The notes: generated by a model from the letters alone, not told the origin. DNA of 23,625 bases from JOPF136 sp035272605 (GCA_035272605.1 DATEQM010000111.1:1-23625); one strand, 5' to 3'; shown: positions 8,301-14,773, counted from the stretch's first letter. Numbers and translations: made by a program.

Positions 8301-8399
8301 GGCCTCCTGGACGAGCGACGAGTATTCGCGCAGGAACTGCAGGCGTTCCGAGGCGCTCTCCAGGAACTGCTCCAGCGGGATTTGTTCCGGCGCGCTCAC
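5376..8399 (-). CDS. cheA: Hybrid CheA: two Hpt-like domains, kinase core, CheW domain and C-terminal receiver
   Basis: The product is 1007 residues, much longer than E. coli CheA (about 650). The GTG at 8397-8399 is chosen because it overlaps the cheR stop (GTGA); the frame is open upstream, but that stretch lies inside cheR. Domain order: a degenerate Hpt-like helix bundle (about 8-105; H48 kept, but HWLGTEA replaces HTVKGSA); an acidic linker; a canonical Hpt (about 173-285, H217 in MHTVKGSA); a dimerisation region (about 343-520) interrupted by a Gly/Asn/His-rich insert (about 412-446); an ATPase with N-box N566 (LVRNAVAHG), G1 DDGRG (606-610) and G2 GRGVG (659-663); a CheW-like regulatory domain (about 695-835); and a receiver (about 873-990) with D880-D881, D924, T954 and K976. 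The layout resembles ChpA/PilL and FrzE-type kinases of pilus or surface-motility pathways. The receiver may act as a phosphate sink. Confidence 0.94.
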   Translation of the reverse strand: MSAPEQIPLEQFLESASERLQFLREYSSLVQEAAPRRDEIEQLFQAAHWLGTEAAGQGFALFSEIAGRMAHVFQYALHAELPPESHGPLVEFLADAITLLEGDLIQIDSDGTETAEDVETFKRRYSFAFAQPAAQEALLRSTAVTEETDGAADDAPAPAASGDAGEILPEDEDVPAEVLEFFVPEADEHLQAVTECLLAIESGATQDDVHRLFRAMHTVKGSAAQVGLRRVSAVAHRMEDLVGRIRDGSLRATPEVVDLCLESVDVLKKTIHRQWADEQAAAAGLQAIVERLTPYAPREAEAGPALHEAAPAETTAKPVGELLPPRASGQRRRAAAAVAGGKSVRIALDRLDRMMNAVGELVINRTRMVGRMAELEKLVEVLNFSKSRLVGKIDDFQEKHEFQLLRRGQAGPAGYGNGSGPGNGANGKSGNGHGAGGTHRGHPLGGPEEFSELEMDRYDDFNILSRSLTEISADVNEVLTQLDGFLGRVEGDIGEFTKLAHHLQDEITQARMVPIGNLYTRLSRTVREAGKETGRLVDFDLEGEATELDNNIIQLLDDPLVHLVRNAVAHGIEDGAERQAAGKSERGRVTLRAYHRGNHIFIEVEDDGRGIDYERVREHAIEASLVSPEVAHKLTERDLRDILFHPGFSTATSQTELAGRGVGLDVVRANVAALNGEIEVRSELGAGTFFVLKVPLTLIISQALFVRCSTSVFAFPLSMVEEIRRIKPEEIEEVGGKLYARVRDLITEIVRLDRQLELPPLEAANGYFRLVLVRVANRQIGIVVEEVMGKDEIVIKSLGAYLRRAKLFPGATIAPDGSLILLIDLNRLVEAATPERRALGPAAAGIARVFAPGAAAVAAGAIPGEATDAIRDDKVVLVTDDSISVRKFVGRMLEKAGYRVKLASDGLEAAEVAAQSGCHLVLTDIEMPRMNGYELMAHLRQDPATRRIPVMVLTSRAGAKHKERALKEGAAAFLTKPVQEEQLLSAVAELIGVSATDSRASRLLSVR

Positions 8400-9262
8400 G
8401 ACATTTTCTCCAGCGCCACGGCCGCCGCGGCCTCGCTCCGCGCCGCCAGTGGTTTGCGATAGAGCAGGGAATCGCCGTGCTGAATGCATTCCAGCTTCAC
8501 CGGGCACTTCGCCACCGACTCCGCGTGGCCCAGCACCAGGTAACCGCCGGGATTCAGCGTTTCGCAGAAGGCCCGCAGCAGCGCCATGCGCCGCTCTTCC
8601 GTGAAGTAGATCATCACGTTCATGCAGAAAATCAGGTCCATGCGTCCCGCGTACACGGGCTCCGCCAGATTCATCGGGGCCACCCGCACCATGCGGCGGA
8701 TGCGCGGGCGCACCTGCCAGTGGTCCGGCCCCGGCGCGCGCGTGAAATGCGCCTCGAGCTGTTCCGGCGAGAGCGCGGCCAGGGCGCGGCGCGGATACAC
8801 GGCCTGCTCCGCGCGGCGCAGGGCCGCCGCGCTAATGTCCGTGGCCAGGATTTCAATGTCCCAGGCTTCCACGAACATGAGCGCCTCGGCGATGGTGATG
8901 GCAATCGAGTAGGCCTCTTCTCCGGTCGCGCACCCCGCGCTCCACACCCGCAGCGTCCGCGGATCCTCCCAGAATTTCCGTGCGTGCATTTCCTTCAGCA
9001 CCGTGTTCTGCAGCGCGGAAAAAACAGAGGGGTAGCGGAAAAACGACGTTTCCTGCGTAAGCAGGCGCTCCAGAAACGTTTCGTACTCCCAGTTCGAGCG
9101 CTGGATGCGGCCCAGAAGGTCGCCGGGGCTGGCGATGCCGCACTCTTCCATGTGCTCGCGCACCCGCGCCGCCAGAAAACGGTCCCGCGTGGCATCAAAA
9201 TGGATGCCGGCGCGCCGCTCGACCAGCGCGCGGAGTTCGTCGAGTTCCAGTTCCGTGCTCAC
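8396..9262 (-). CDS. cheR: CheR: SAM-dependent chemoreceptor methyltransferase
   Basis: The product is 288 residues, normal for CheR. It methylates glutamates on receptor coiled coils with S-adenosylmethionine. The N-terminal helical domain (about 3-70) leads to ETSFFR (71-76), a conserved CheR block. The Rossmann-like domain has the SAM loop SAGCATGEE (108-116), the acidic TDIS (141-144) and NVMIYF (215-220), followed by GGYLVLGHAES. The start is GTG at 9260-9262, with AAAGGAAAG about 11 nt upstream. The stop overlaps the cheA GTG. The methyl-accepting protein just upstream ends without an NWETF-type pentapeptide, so CheR probably binds the receptor directly rather than through a C-terminal tether. 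There is no extra TPR domain. Confidence 0.95.
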   Translation of the reverse strand: MSTELELDELRALVERRAGIHFDATRDRFLAARVREHMEECGIASPGDLLGRIQRSNWEYETFLERLLTQETSFFRYPSVFSALQNTVLKEMHARKFWEDPRTLRVWSAGCATGEEAYSIAITIAEALMFVEAWDIEILATDISAAALRRAEQAVYPRRALAALSPEQLEAHFTRAPGPDHWQVRPRIRRMVRVAPMNLAEPVYAGRMDLIFCMNVMIYFTEERRMALLRAFCETLNPGGYLVLGHAESVAKCPVKLECIQHGDSLLYRKPLAARSEAAAAVALEKMS

Positions 9263-9341
9263 GGTTCGGTGGCTTTCCTTTGGGGGAATCGCGCCCCCTG
9301 CGGACGCGTCCAGCGGCCTCTAGGATCCCGGGCGGCCCGCC

Positions 9342-10784
9342 TCAGCGATTCGCCGCCACCGGTTCGCGCATTCCCGTCTCCACGGGAGCCGGGGCCTCGG
9401 CGCGCGCCGGGCAGCGGAATTGAGAGAGCGCTTCGTTCAGGTGTTCGGAGAGCTTCACCAGGTGGCCTACCGTGCTCACCGTCTGCCGGGAACCCTGCGA
9501 GGTCTGCCGCGTGATGCTGGAGATGATCTGCATGGCGTGCGCCACGCCCTCCGTGCCGCGCACCTGCTGCTTCGAGGCCAGCGAGATTTCTTGCACCAGT
9601 TCCGCCGACTGGCGGACGACGGAGGAGATGGCTTCCAGTGCCTTTCCGGCCTGGTCGGCCACGCTGGCTCCGCTTTCCACTTCACGCGTGCCTTCTTCCA
9701 TCACCACCACCGCTTCGTTCGTCTCCGCCTGGATGGCCTTGATGAGCGCGGCGATGTCTTTCGTGGCGCTGCGCGAGTGCTCCGCGAGTTTGCGCACCTC
9801 GTCGGCCACCACCGCGAACCCGCGGCCGGCGTCGCCCGCGCGCGCCGCTTCGATCGCGGCGTTCAGCGCCAGCAGGTTGGTCTGCTCGGTAATGTCGTTG
9901 ATCACGTTGATGATTTCAGAGATTTCCAGCGAACGGTCGCCCAGCGATTTGATTTTCTTGGAGCTGGCCTGCACCGAGGCGCGGATGCGCTGCATCCCCT
10001 CCAGCGTGTCGCGCACCGCCCGGTTGCCCTGTTCGGCCGCGTCCAGCGCGCGGCGTGCGGCCTCCGCGGAGGCCTCTGCGTTGTTGCTCACCTGCTTCAT
10101 CGAGACGGTCAGCTCTTCCACTGCGGAAGAGGTGTTGGTGATTTCGTGGTCTTGCTGCGAGGCGCCGCTGGTCATCTCCTCCGCGGCCAGCAGGATGCTG
10201 TTCACGCTGGCCATCACGTCCAACGCCGATTTGCGCGCCCGCTCGATCACCGCCGTGTAGTTGTCCAGCATCGAGTTCACCGATTCCACTACGTTGCCCA
10301 GCGAATCGTTCGAAGCCTTTCCTCGCACCGTCAGATCGCCCCGGCCCGCCTGGCTGATCACCTGGAGCAGGTCGGAGATGCTGCGCTGCAGTCCCTCCAG
10401 CCCTTCCGGCTTCGAGCCGCTGCCCATGCGCGCCGCTCCGCGGTTCAGGTTCTCCGCGATGAAGCCGAAATCGTCGTTGGATTCGACCTCGGCGCGCGCG
10501 CGCCCGTCACCCGCGGCCACCCGCTCGGCGAAGTCGGCCAGCTCCTTCACCGGCTCCAGCACGCGCGAGCCCAGCACCCGCAGGCAGATCACCCCCGTGC
10601 CGAGACACAGCACGATGGCCGCGAGCAGTTCCGTGGCCGCCGTGCTCGGCAGCGCCGTGAAATCGAGAAGCGGCGCCCCGTTCGACCTCGCTCCCGCGCC
10701 GTAGGCGAGTCCGAGGACCGCCGCCAGCGCCGCGAAGTTCCACAACGTGAGCATCCACACCGTGCTTGTCAGACGACCTTTCAT
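9342..10784 (-). CDS. Methyl-accepting chemotaxis protein, PilJ-like, with a very small periplasmic loop
   Basis: The product is 480 residues. The ATG at 10782-10784 is chosen over one 12 nt upstream because GGAGGAAG precedes it at good spacing. Transmembrane segments are at about 9-30 and 50-71, with only about 20 residues between them, so there is no periplasmic ligand-binding domain. Two HAMP-like segments follow (about 72-117 and 135-180, the latter with a GRGDLTVRGKASNDSLGNVV pattern), then a long cytoplasmic coiled coil. The signalling tip EQTNLLALNAAIEAARAG begins at residue 300 and continues into GRGFAVVADEVRKLAEHS, a near-perfect match to the MCP hairpin. There is no CheR/CheB pentapeptide at the C-terminus (ends EPVAANR). 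Such a receptor probably senses a membrane or protein partner signal, as PilJ does with pilin, rather than a small periplasmic ligand. It lies between cheW and cheR. Confidence 0.93.
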   Translation of the reverse strand: MKGRLTSTVWMLTLWNFAALAAVLGLAYGAGARSNGAPLLDFTALPSTAATELLAAIVLCLGTGVICLRVLGSRVLEPVKELADFAERVAAGDGRARAEVESNDDFGFIAENLNRGAARMGSGSKPEGLEGLQRSISDLLQVISQAGRGDLTVRGKASNDSLGNVVESVNSMLDNYTAVIERARKSALDVMASVNSILLAAEEMTSGASQQDHEITNTSSAVEELTVSMKQVSNNAEASAEAARRALDAAEQGNRAVRDTLEGMQRIRASVQASSKKIKSLGDRSLEISEIINVINDITEQTNLLALNAAIEAARAGDAGRGFAVVADEVRKLAEHSRSATKDIAALIKAIQAETNEAVVVMEEGTREVESGASVADQAGKALEAISSVVRQSAELVQEISLASKQQVRGTEGVAHAMQIISSITRQTSQGSRQTVSTVGHLVKLSEHLNEALSQFRCPARAEAPAPVETGMREPVAANR

Positions 10785-10840
10785 GGCTTCCTCCAACTGT
10801 CGCTCGTGCCACCAGCTGTTCTGCCGGCGCCGTAGGTAGC

Positions 10841-10858
10841 GCCGGCCTTCAGGCCGGC
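10841..10858. repeat. GC-rich inverted repeat between mcp and cheW
   Basis: GCCGGCCT and AGGCCGGC form an 8-bp stem with a TC loop, preceded by GTAGGTAGC and followed by ATCTTCTCC. The layout closely matches the repeat at 22127-22145. It lies in the 87-bp gap between the cheW stop and the mcp start, so it would be transcribed within the operon. It could act as an mRNA stability or processing element that uncouples cheW and mcp levels. No T-tract follows, so strong termination is unlikely. Confidence 0.75.
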
Positions 10859-10871
10859 ATCTTCTCCGTCC

Positions 10872-11399
10872 CTAGATCACCGGCACCGGATAAACTTCGC
10901 GCAATCGTTGCAGATCAATCGCCAGCGCCAGCCGGTCATCGTGGCGCAGCATGCCGCTGCAGTGCGGCACGTCCGGCGGCGCTTCGCCGAGCAGCGCTTC
11001 CGGACCCAGCGTGTAGGTGCCGATCACCTCGTCGGAGGCGATCCCCAGCCGCAGGTCTTCCTCGCCGTTCTCCCCGCGAATCATGGTCACCACCACGTGC
11101 TTCGGCAGCAGGCCGGGCCGCCGCCCTTCCGTAAAGGCGATGTCAATCACCGCCACGATCGAACCGCGCAGGTTGAACACGCCCATCAGAAACGGCGGTC
11201 CCAGCGGCACGCGAGTCACCCGCGGCCAATCCACCACTTCTTCCACGTCCAGCACGGTCAGCGAAAACCGCTCGCGTCCCGATCGGAAAACGCAGTACTG
11301 CCGTTCGTCCGCCGGCGCTGCGGCGGCCGCGGCTTCTTCATTCGGGTACACCACGATGAATTCGTGGCCGCCCGAACCGTCGTTGTTTTCCATGGACAT
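10872..11399 (-). CDS. cheW: CheW adaptor (canonical type)
   Basis: The product is 175 residues. The ATG at 11397-11399 is chosen because GAGGAA lies upstream and because a longer in-frame start would overlap the sigma-54-like site at 11464-11479. A 30-residue Ala-rich acidic N-terminus precedes a standard CheW domain (about 34-172). That domain contains YCVFRSGRERFSLTVLDVEE, the receptor-contact loop FLMGVFNLRGSIVAVID with the N-x-RG signature, and LRLGIASDEVIGTYTL. It scaffolds the receptor and CheA. Its placement directly upstream of the mcp gene suggests it is the dedicated adaptor for that receptor, while the two divergent CheW-like genes downstream of cheB have other roles. Confidence 0.88.
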   Translation of the reverse strand: MSMENNDGSGGHEFIVVYPNEEAAAAAAPADERQYCVFRSGRERFSLTVLDVEEVVDWPRVTRVPLGPPFLMGVFNLRGSIVAVIDIAFTEGRRPGLLPKHVVVTMIRGENGEEDLRLGIASDEVIGTYTLGPEALLGEAPPDVPHCSGMLRHDDRLALAIDLQRLREVYPVPVI

Positions 11400-11463
11400 A
11401 TATCGCTGTTCCTCAATCCTCCGCCGGCCGCTCAGGCGCGGTGCGATCTGCCAAGGGAATAAA

Positions 11464-11479
11464 AGCAACCCAGTGGCCA
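11464..11479 (-). promoter_or_regulatory. Candidate sigma-54 (-24/-12) promoter before cheW-mcp
   Basis: On the minus strand the sequence reads TGGCCACTGGGTTGCT. The -24 GG and -12 GC are exactly at sigma-54 spacing, and both TGGC and TTGCT match the consensus TGGCAC-N5-TTGCW. The predicted start is about 55 nt upstream of the cheW ATG, in a 137-bp gap, the largest inside the cluster. This is a pattern match only. No enhancer-binding site was identified. Confidence 0.45.
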
Positions 11480-11536
11480 TGTGGCGCGTCGCGTTTCCCT
11501 TTTTGAGATTGCCGTAAGCATTGTATTTTCATCTCG

Positions 11537-12241
11537 TTACAAAAGGCCGCCCTCACTCCTCGCCTCGGCCATCAACCCCCCCATCTCCTCTTCCGTCTCA
11601 CTTTGCGACGGCTTCTCAATCAACTGCAGTTCGCTCGCCAGCGATGAGAACCTCTGCATCATCTCGTTCAGCCGCAGGATCATGCGGTGCAGCGTGCGGA
11701 TGCGATCCAGCGGCTCACCGCGGAACCCGGTGGATTCCAGCAGCAGCAAATCCGCGTTGCCCAGGGCCGAGGTCAGGGCGTCGTTCAATCCCGGTCGCAT
11801 CTCCAGCATGTAGCGGCCAAGTGCCGCCCGCCGCTGGAGCACGCGCGCGGCCCTCTCCGCGTTTTCGGCGCGCCGCTGTGCCGCGATCGACTGCAGCATC
11901 CGAACGGCCAGCAGGACCGCCATGCCCACCCAGTCGTGCTGCCGGAGCAGGGCCACGCAGTCCGGATTGCAGGATCCCACCTCCGCGGCTTCTCGTTCGT
12001 TTTCCACCACGCACAGCGCGGCAACGCCCGCGGGGCCGAACGATTCCAGGATGCCCGGGACGCGATGCCTGGCCAGCGGCCCCAGGATCACCAGGTCATA
12101 GCCCGATGCGTTCGCGGGGTTCCACAAATCGCTGGAAACCTGCGTGAGTGCCGGAACGCGCGGCTCGGTCTGCCAGCGGGCCGTCAGCAGTCGGCCAAAC
12201 TCCGGCTCGTCGGAAACAATCAGAAGGTGCGGCGTCTCCAC
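11537..12241 (-). CDS. Receiver-like and histidine-kinase-dimerisation-like protein lacking the phosphorylation residues
   Basis: The product is 234 residues. The start is GTG at 12239-12241, preceded by AGAGGATCCT. Residues 4-110 follow a receiver-like pattern (LLIVSDEPEFGRLL; YDLVILGPLA), but the phospho-acceptor position is G54. Residues about 115-205 are helical, and the stretch MRPGLNDALTSALGNADLLL followed by a RIRTLHRMILRLNEMMQRF helix resembles a HisKA dimerisation domain. The position normally holding the phosphorylated His appears to be P150. No ATPase domain follows. It may therefore be a catalytically silent scaffold that binds CheA or receiver proteins. It lies 22 bp after the 607-aa gene and 137 bp before cheW. 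The fold assignment is tentative and rests on short pattern similarity. Confidence 0.6.
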   Translation of the reverse strand: METPHLLIVSDEPEFGRLLTARWQTEPRVPALTQVSSDLWNPANASGYDLVILGPLARHRVPGILESFGPAGVAALCVVENEREAAEVGSCNPDCVALLRQHDWVGMAVLLAVRMLQSIAAQRRAENAERAARVLQRRAALGRYMLEMRPGLNDALTSALGNADLLLLESTGFRGEPLDRIRTLHRMILRLNEMMQRFSSLASELQLIEKPSQSETEEEMGGLMAEARSEGGLL

Positions 12242-12263
12242 AGGATCCTCTCGTGTTCACGGG

Positions 12264-14087
12264 TCAGACACGCAGATCGCCGGCCTGCTCCACGAACGCC
12301 AGCAGGCGCTTCGCCGTCATGGAAAGGTTCACGGCATCCTCCGTCTGTTTGGCGCTCTTGGCTCGTTCCACGGCGCCCTGCATGCGATTCATCTCGTTCG
12401 CGGCAAGCGTCAGCGCCGCTGCCAGGCGGCCGCGGTCTCCGCGCGTCACGTGAATATCCAGCGCCGCGGCCAGCAGGGCCCGCACCACCACCGCGCGGCG
12501 GATGTCCTTGGCCGTCGTTCCGCCATCGCTCACAAACGAGGCTACTTCCCAGGAGGAGAGCAGCAGTCTCACGCCCTCGATGTTGATGGTGCTCATGGAG
12601 CGGCCACGGTCGCGAGGCGCGGCGATCAACTGTTCCCACACTTTCTCCGAGCAATTCTCGACCTCCGCTTCCGTAATCTCCTTGATGCCCGCGGAATTTG
12701 CCTGTGCCGCCGCGGTTTCCGCTGCCTTAGCTCCCGGTTCCGGCGCGCTGACGAGCGGGGCGAGCGGCTTCAGCGGGAGTTTCGGCTGTTCGACTCCGGC
12801 CTCCGCCACTCGAAACGTCTTCCCATCTGTTTTGGGTCTCACTTCCGCCGTGGCGGCGGGCCGGCCGGCCGGTGCCTTTGCCGGGGGCTCCGCCAGCGCG
12901 AGCACGGAGCGGAACGCCGGGCGCGGCGAGGCCGCGCCTCTCTGCGGTGCCTTCGGCTGGGCCGCGCGCGGCCCGGCATTGAATCCCGCAAACAGATCGT
13001 GCTCTTTCTCCTGCGCCGGTTTCTCTTCGATTTCCGGCGCGATTGCGAACTCGGGAACCTTCGCGGGCTTCACTTCCGTCTCCGGGGCAGCCTTCGCGGC
13101 CACCGCGGCCAGCGCGGCTTCCGCCGCCGCCCGCAGCGCGATCAGGCGCTCCAGCATCGTGGGGATCGAATATTCGTTGAATTCCGCGCGGAAGGGATGT
13201 TTCCAGTCGCTGCAAATCCGGTGTAGCTCGGCGACGGGCTCCCCGGCGCTCAGTCCGGCGGCCCGGCAGTCAATCCGGTCGATCCCGCAGCCTTCCAATT
13301 GGCAGAGGGCGTCGCGAGTGACGCGCAGATCCGCGTGCGACAAGCGGATAAAGGCGCGGCGAAGCAGGTAATTGAAGCGGCAGAAGGCCACCAGCGAATC
13401 CGGATGGTAGAAGCCCTCGCCCAGGCTGTCTTTGATCTGCCGGCCTTGCTCCAACATTTTCGAATGGAGCAACTCAGCCAGACTGCCGCACTGCCGCGCG
13501 CCGTGCAGGATGTTCTCGAGCGGTTTGAGCGCCTCAGGGGTTTGCGGCGAAACATGGCCCAGGATAGGACCGAGGACCAGGGCGGTGTCCGCGTAGGAGA
13601 CGTCGCGGGTGGCCACGTGCTGCGGGGCGCACGCCGCGAAATACTGCACGATCACAAAATCCACTTTATTGCGGTCGCTGGCCTGTTTCGCGGGCTTCCG
13701 CAGCAGGCGGAGCGCGAAGGCGCGCAGATTCTTCTCCGCCGCGGCATAGTTGGCCTGCAGGAGCTGGCGTACCTGATGGACCGGGGTGGCCTGGTCCATC
13801 TGGTCGAACCAGGCACGGACGGCCTGCAGCAAATCCTCGCGGCGATTCGGCCCGCACAGATCCTCGAGCGTGCAGGGCGGCCCGCTCAGGTTGAACTGCT
13901 CCGCCATGGCCCGATAGAGCGGGAAGACGAGCTGCGCCTCCACCCACCGTTGCGGCGGGGTCTCCGTCTTCTCGGTTGCCCGCACGGTCGCACTGCCATC
14001 GGTCCTCGTCGTTGCGCCTGTCGTGGCCGCACTGCCATTGGTCTTCGTCGATTCGCCCGCGAGGGGCGCGCTGATTTTTGCGCTCAT
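12264..14087 (-). CDS. 607-aa protein of unknown function in the chemosensory cluster
   Basis: I do not recognise a family. The first 45 residues are Ser/Thr/Ala-rich and probably disordered. Residues about 46-335 look like a compact helical domain with aromatic and cysteine residues (PCTLEDLC near 71-78; later GCGIDRIDC). Residues about 335-475 are a Pro/Ala/Lys linker of low complexity. Residues about 478-607 are a second helical domain, beginning ITEAEVENCSEKVWEQLIAA and ending in a helix-rich tail. No membrane segment or signal peptide is seen, so it is predicted to be cytoplasmic. The ATG at 14085-14087 overlaps the stop of the small PilZ-like gene by 4 bp, and the next gene starts 22 bp downstream. 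It is thus an integral early member of the che operon and may be a scaffold or output protein of this system. Confidence 0.8.
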   Translation of the reverse strand: MSAKISAPLAGESTKTNGSAATTGATTRTDGSATVRATEKTETPPQRWVEAQLVFPLYRAMAEQFNLSGPPCTLEDLCGPNRREDLLQAVRAWFDQMDQATPVHQVRQLLQANYAAAEKNLRAFALRLLRKPAKQASDRNKVDFVIVQYFAACAPQHVATRDVSYADTALVLGPILGHVSPQTPEALKPLENILHGARQCGSLAELLHSKMLEQGRQIKDSLGEGFYHPDSLVAFCRFNYLLRRAFIRLSHADLRVTRDALCQLEGCGIDRIDCRAAGLSAGEPVAELHRICSDWKHPFRAEFNEYSIPTMLERLIALRAAAEAALAAVAAKAAPETEVKPAKVPEFAIAPEIEEKPAQEKEHDLFAGFNAGPRAAQPKAPQRGAASPRPAFRSVLALAEPPAKAPAGRPAATAEVRPKTDGKTFRVAEAGVEQPKLPLKPLAPLVSAPEPGAKAAETAAAQANSAGIKEITEAEVENCSEKVWEQLIAAPRDRGRSMSTINIEGVRLLLSSWEVASFVSDGGTTAKDIRRAVVVRALLAAALDIHVTRGDRGRLAAALTLAANEMNRMQGAVERAKSAKQTEDAVNLSMTAKRLLAFVEQAGDLRV

Positions 14088-14437
14088 GGTTTAATGATCC
14101 AGTTGCTCACCTCGGCCAGGAATCGCGCGGCAACTGCCTTGCGGCCGTCGTGGAATTGCACGGCCACCACCGCGGCCTCAGCCTGGAGTGAGCGGTCAGA
14201 TGTCTCGATCTGCACGTGGTCTTCGAACTCGAGGGGAAGTGACGAGGCGAACAGCACCTCGCGCGCGGTGCCGAACTCGATCACCGTGTTCTCCTGGAGC
14301 TGTGCCGCCTGGCCCCGCAGCGCCGTTACGCGCACGGGGATCCGCACGGCCGTTGCCTGGGGGAACAGTGCGGCCAGCCCCGCGGCAACCGTCTGCCGGC
14401 TGTGCGGGGAAGTCGCGACCGCGTCCTTGTGTGACAC
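14084..14437 (-). CDS. Small PilZ-like beta-rich protein (first gene of the chemosensory cluster)
   Basis: The product is about 117 residues. The GTG at 14435-14437 is preferred: AAGGA lies about 11 nt upstream, and the only longer in-frame option would place its start codon (TTG) on the sigma-54-like site at 14568-14583. Residues about 30-115 alternate strands in a PilZ-like order (AVRIPVRVTAL, TVIEFGTAREVLFASS, DHVQIE, AAVVAVQFH, ending in AARFLAEVSNWIIK). The RxxxR and N/DxSxxG c-di-GMP residues are absent. It could be a non-binding PilZ relative that works by protein contact. An alternative is a different small beta-barrel family. The stop overlaps the 607-aa gene (ATGA), so the two are co-translated and may interact. 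Confidence 0.62.
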   Translation of the reverse strand: MSHKDAVATSPHSRQTVAAGLAALFPQATAVRIPVRVTALRGQAAQLQENTVIEFGTAREVLFASSLPLEFEDHVQIETSDRSLQAEAAVVAVQFHDGRKAVAARFLAEVSNWIIKP

Positions 14438-14773
14438 AGCGTCTCTTGTCCTTAACGCCCGCCCCTGGCTGAAAACTGGCGCCACTGGCGAACCCCGCTG
14501 CCGAGTTGCACCCGATTTCGTGCCTTCGGCGCACGCGCACGTGCAGCGGTACGGCAGATAGGAACAAAGCAAACCCGCGGCCAAACTTTACTTCCCGCGG
14601 CGCTCTCGCAACCTATTCAACGTGAAGGGGATAGCAGGGAAGTCCTGGAGCAGCCTCCAGACGGCGTCTCAGCTTGAAACGCGAATCGTCTCAAGCCACC
14701 CCCGGCATTCTCATTCCGCCGGCTTGCGCTCGTCCGTTTCGCGGGTTTGGCCGCGGCCCAGCCTGGTCGTGAT
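14438..14773. other. Upstream region of the chemosensory cluster
   Basis: These 336 bp separate the first che-cluster gene from the tlpA-like gene, both on the minus strand. No convincing coding sequence is seen. The region holds the sigma-54-like site at 14568-14583 and would be the place for enhancer-binding sites. No clear hairpin with a T-tract follows the tlpA-like stop. Confidence 0.55.
14568..14583 (-). promoter_or_regulatory. Candidate sigma-54 (-24/-12) promoter for the chemosensory operon
   Basis: On the minus strand the sequence reads TGGCCGCGGGTTTGCT. The GG and GC doublets have exact sigma-54 spacing, and the flanks TGGC and TTTGCT fit the consensus. The predicted start is about 120 nt upstream of the GTG of the first cluster gene. 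It shares TGGCC and TTGCT with the site before cheW. This is pattern evidence only. Confidence 0.5.

Noticed and set aside
6894..8462. Plus-strand open frame of 522 codons opposite cheA
   Set aside because: Antisense to the Hpt and dimerisation regions of cheA, with no plausible domain or ribosome binding site.
8400..8507. Longer N-terminus for CheA reaching into cheR
   Set aside because: The 36 extra residues overlap the conserved end of cheR and have no domain match; the GTGA overlap start is far more typical for this cluster.
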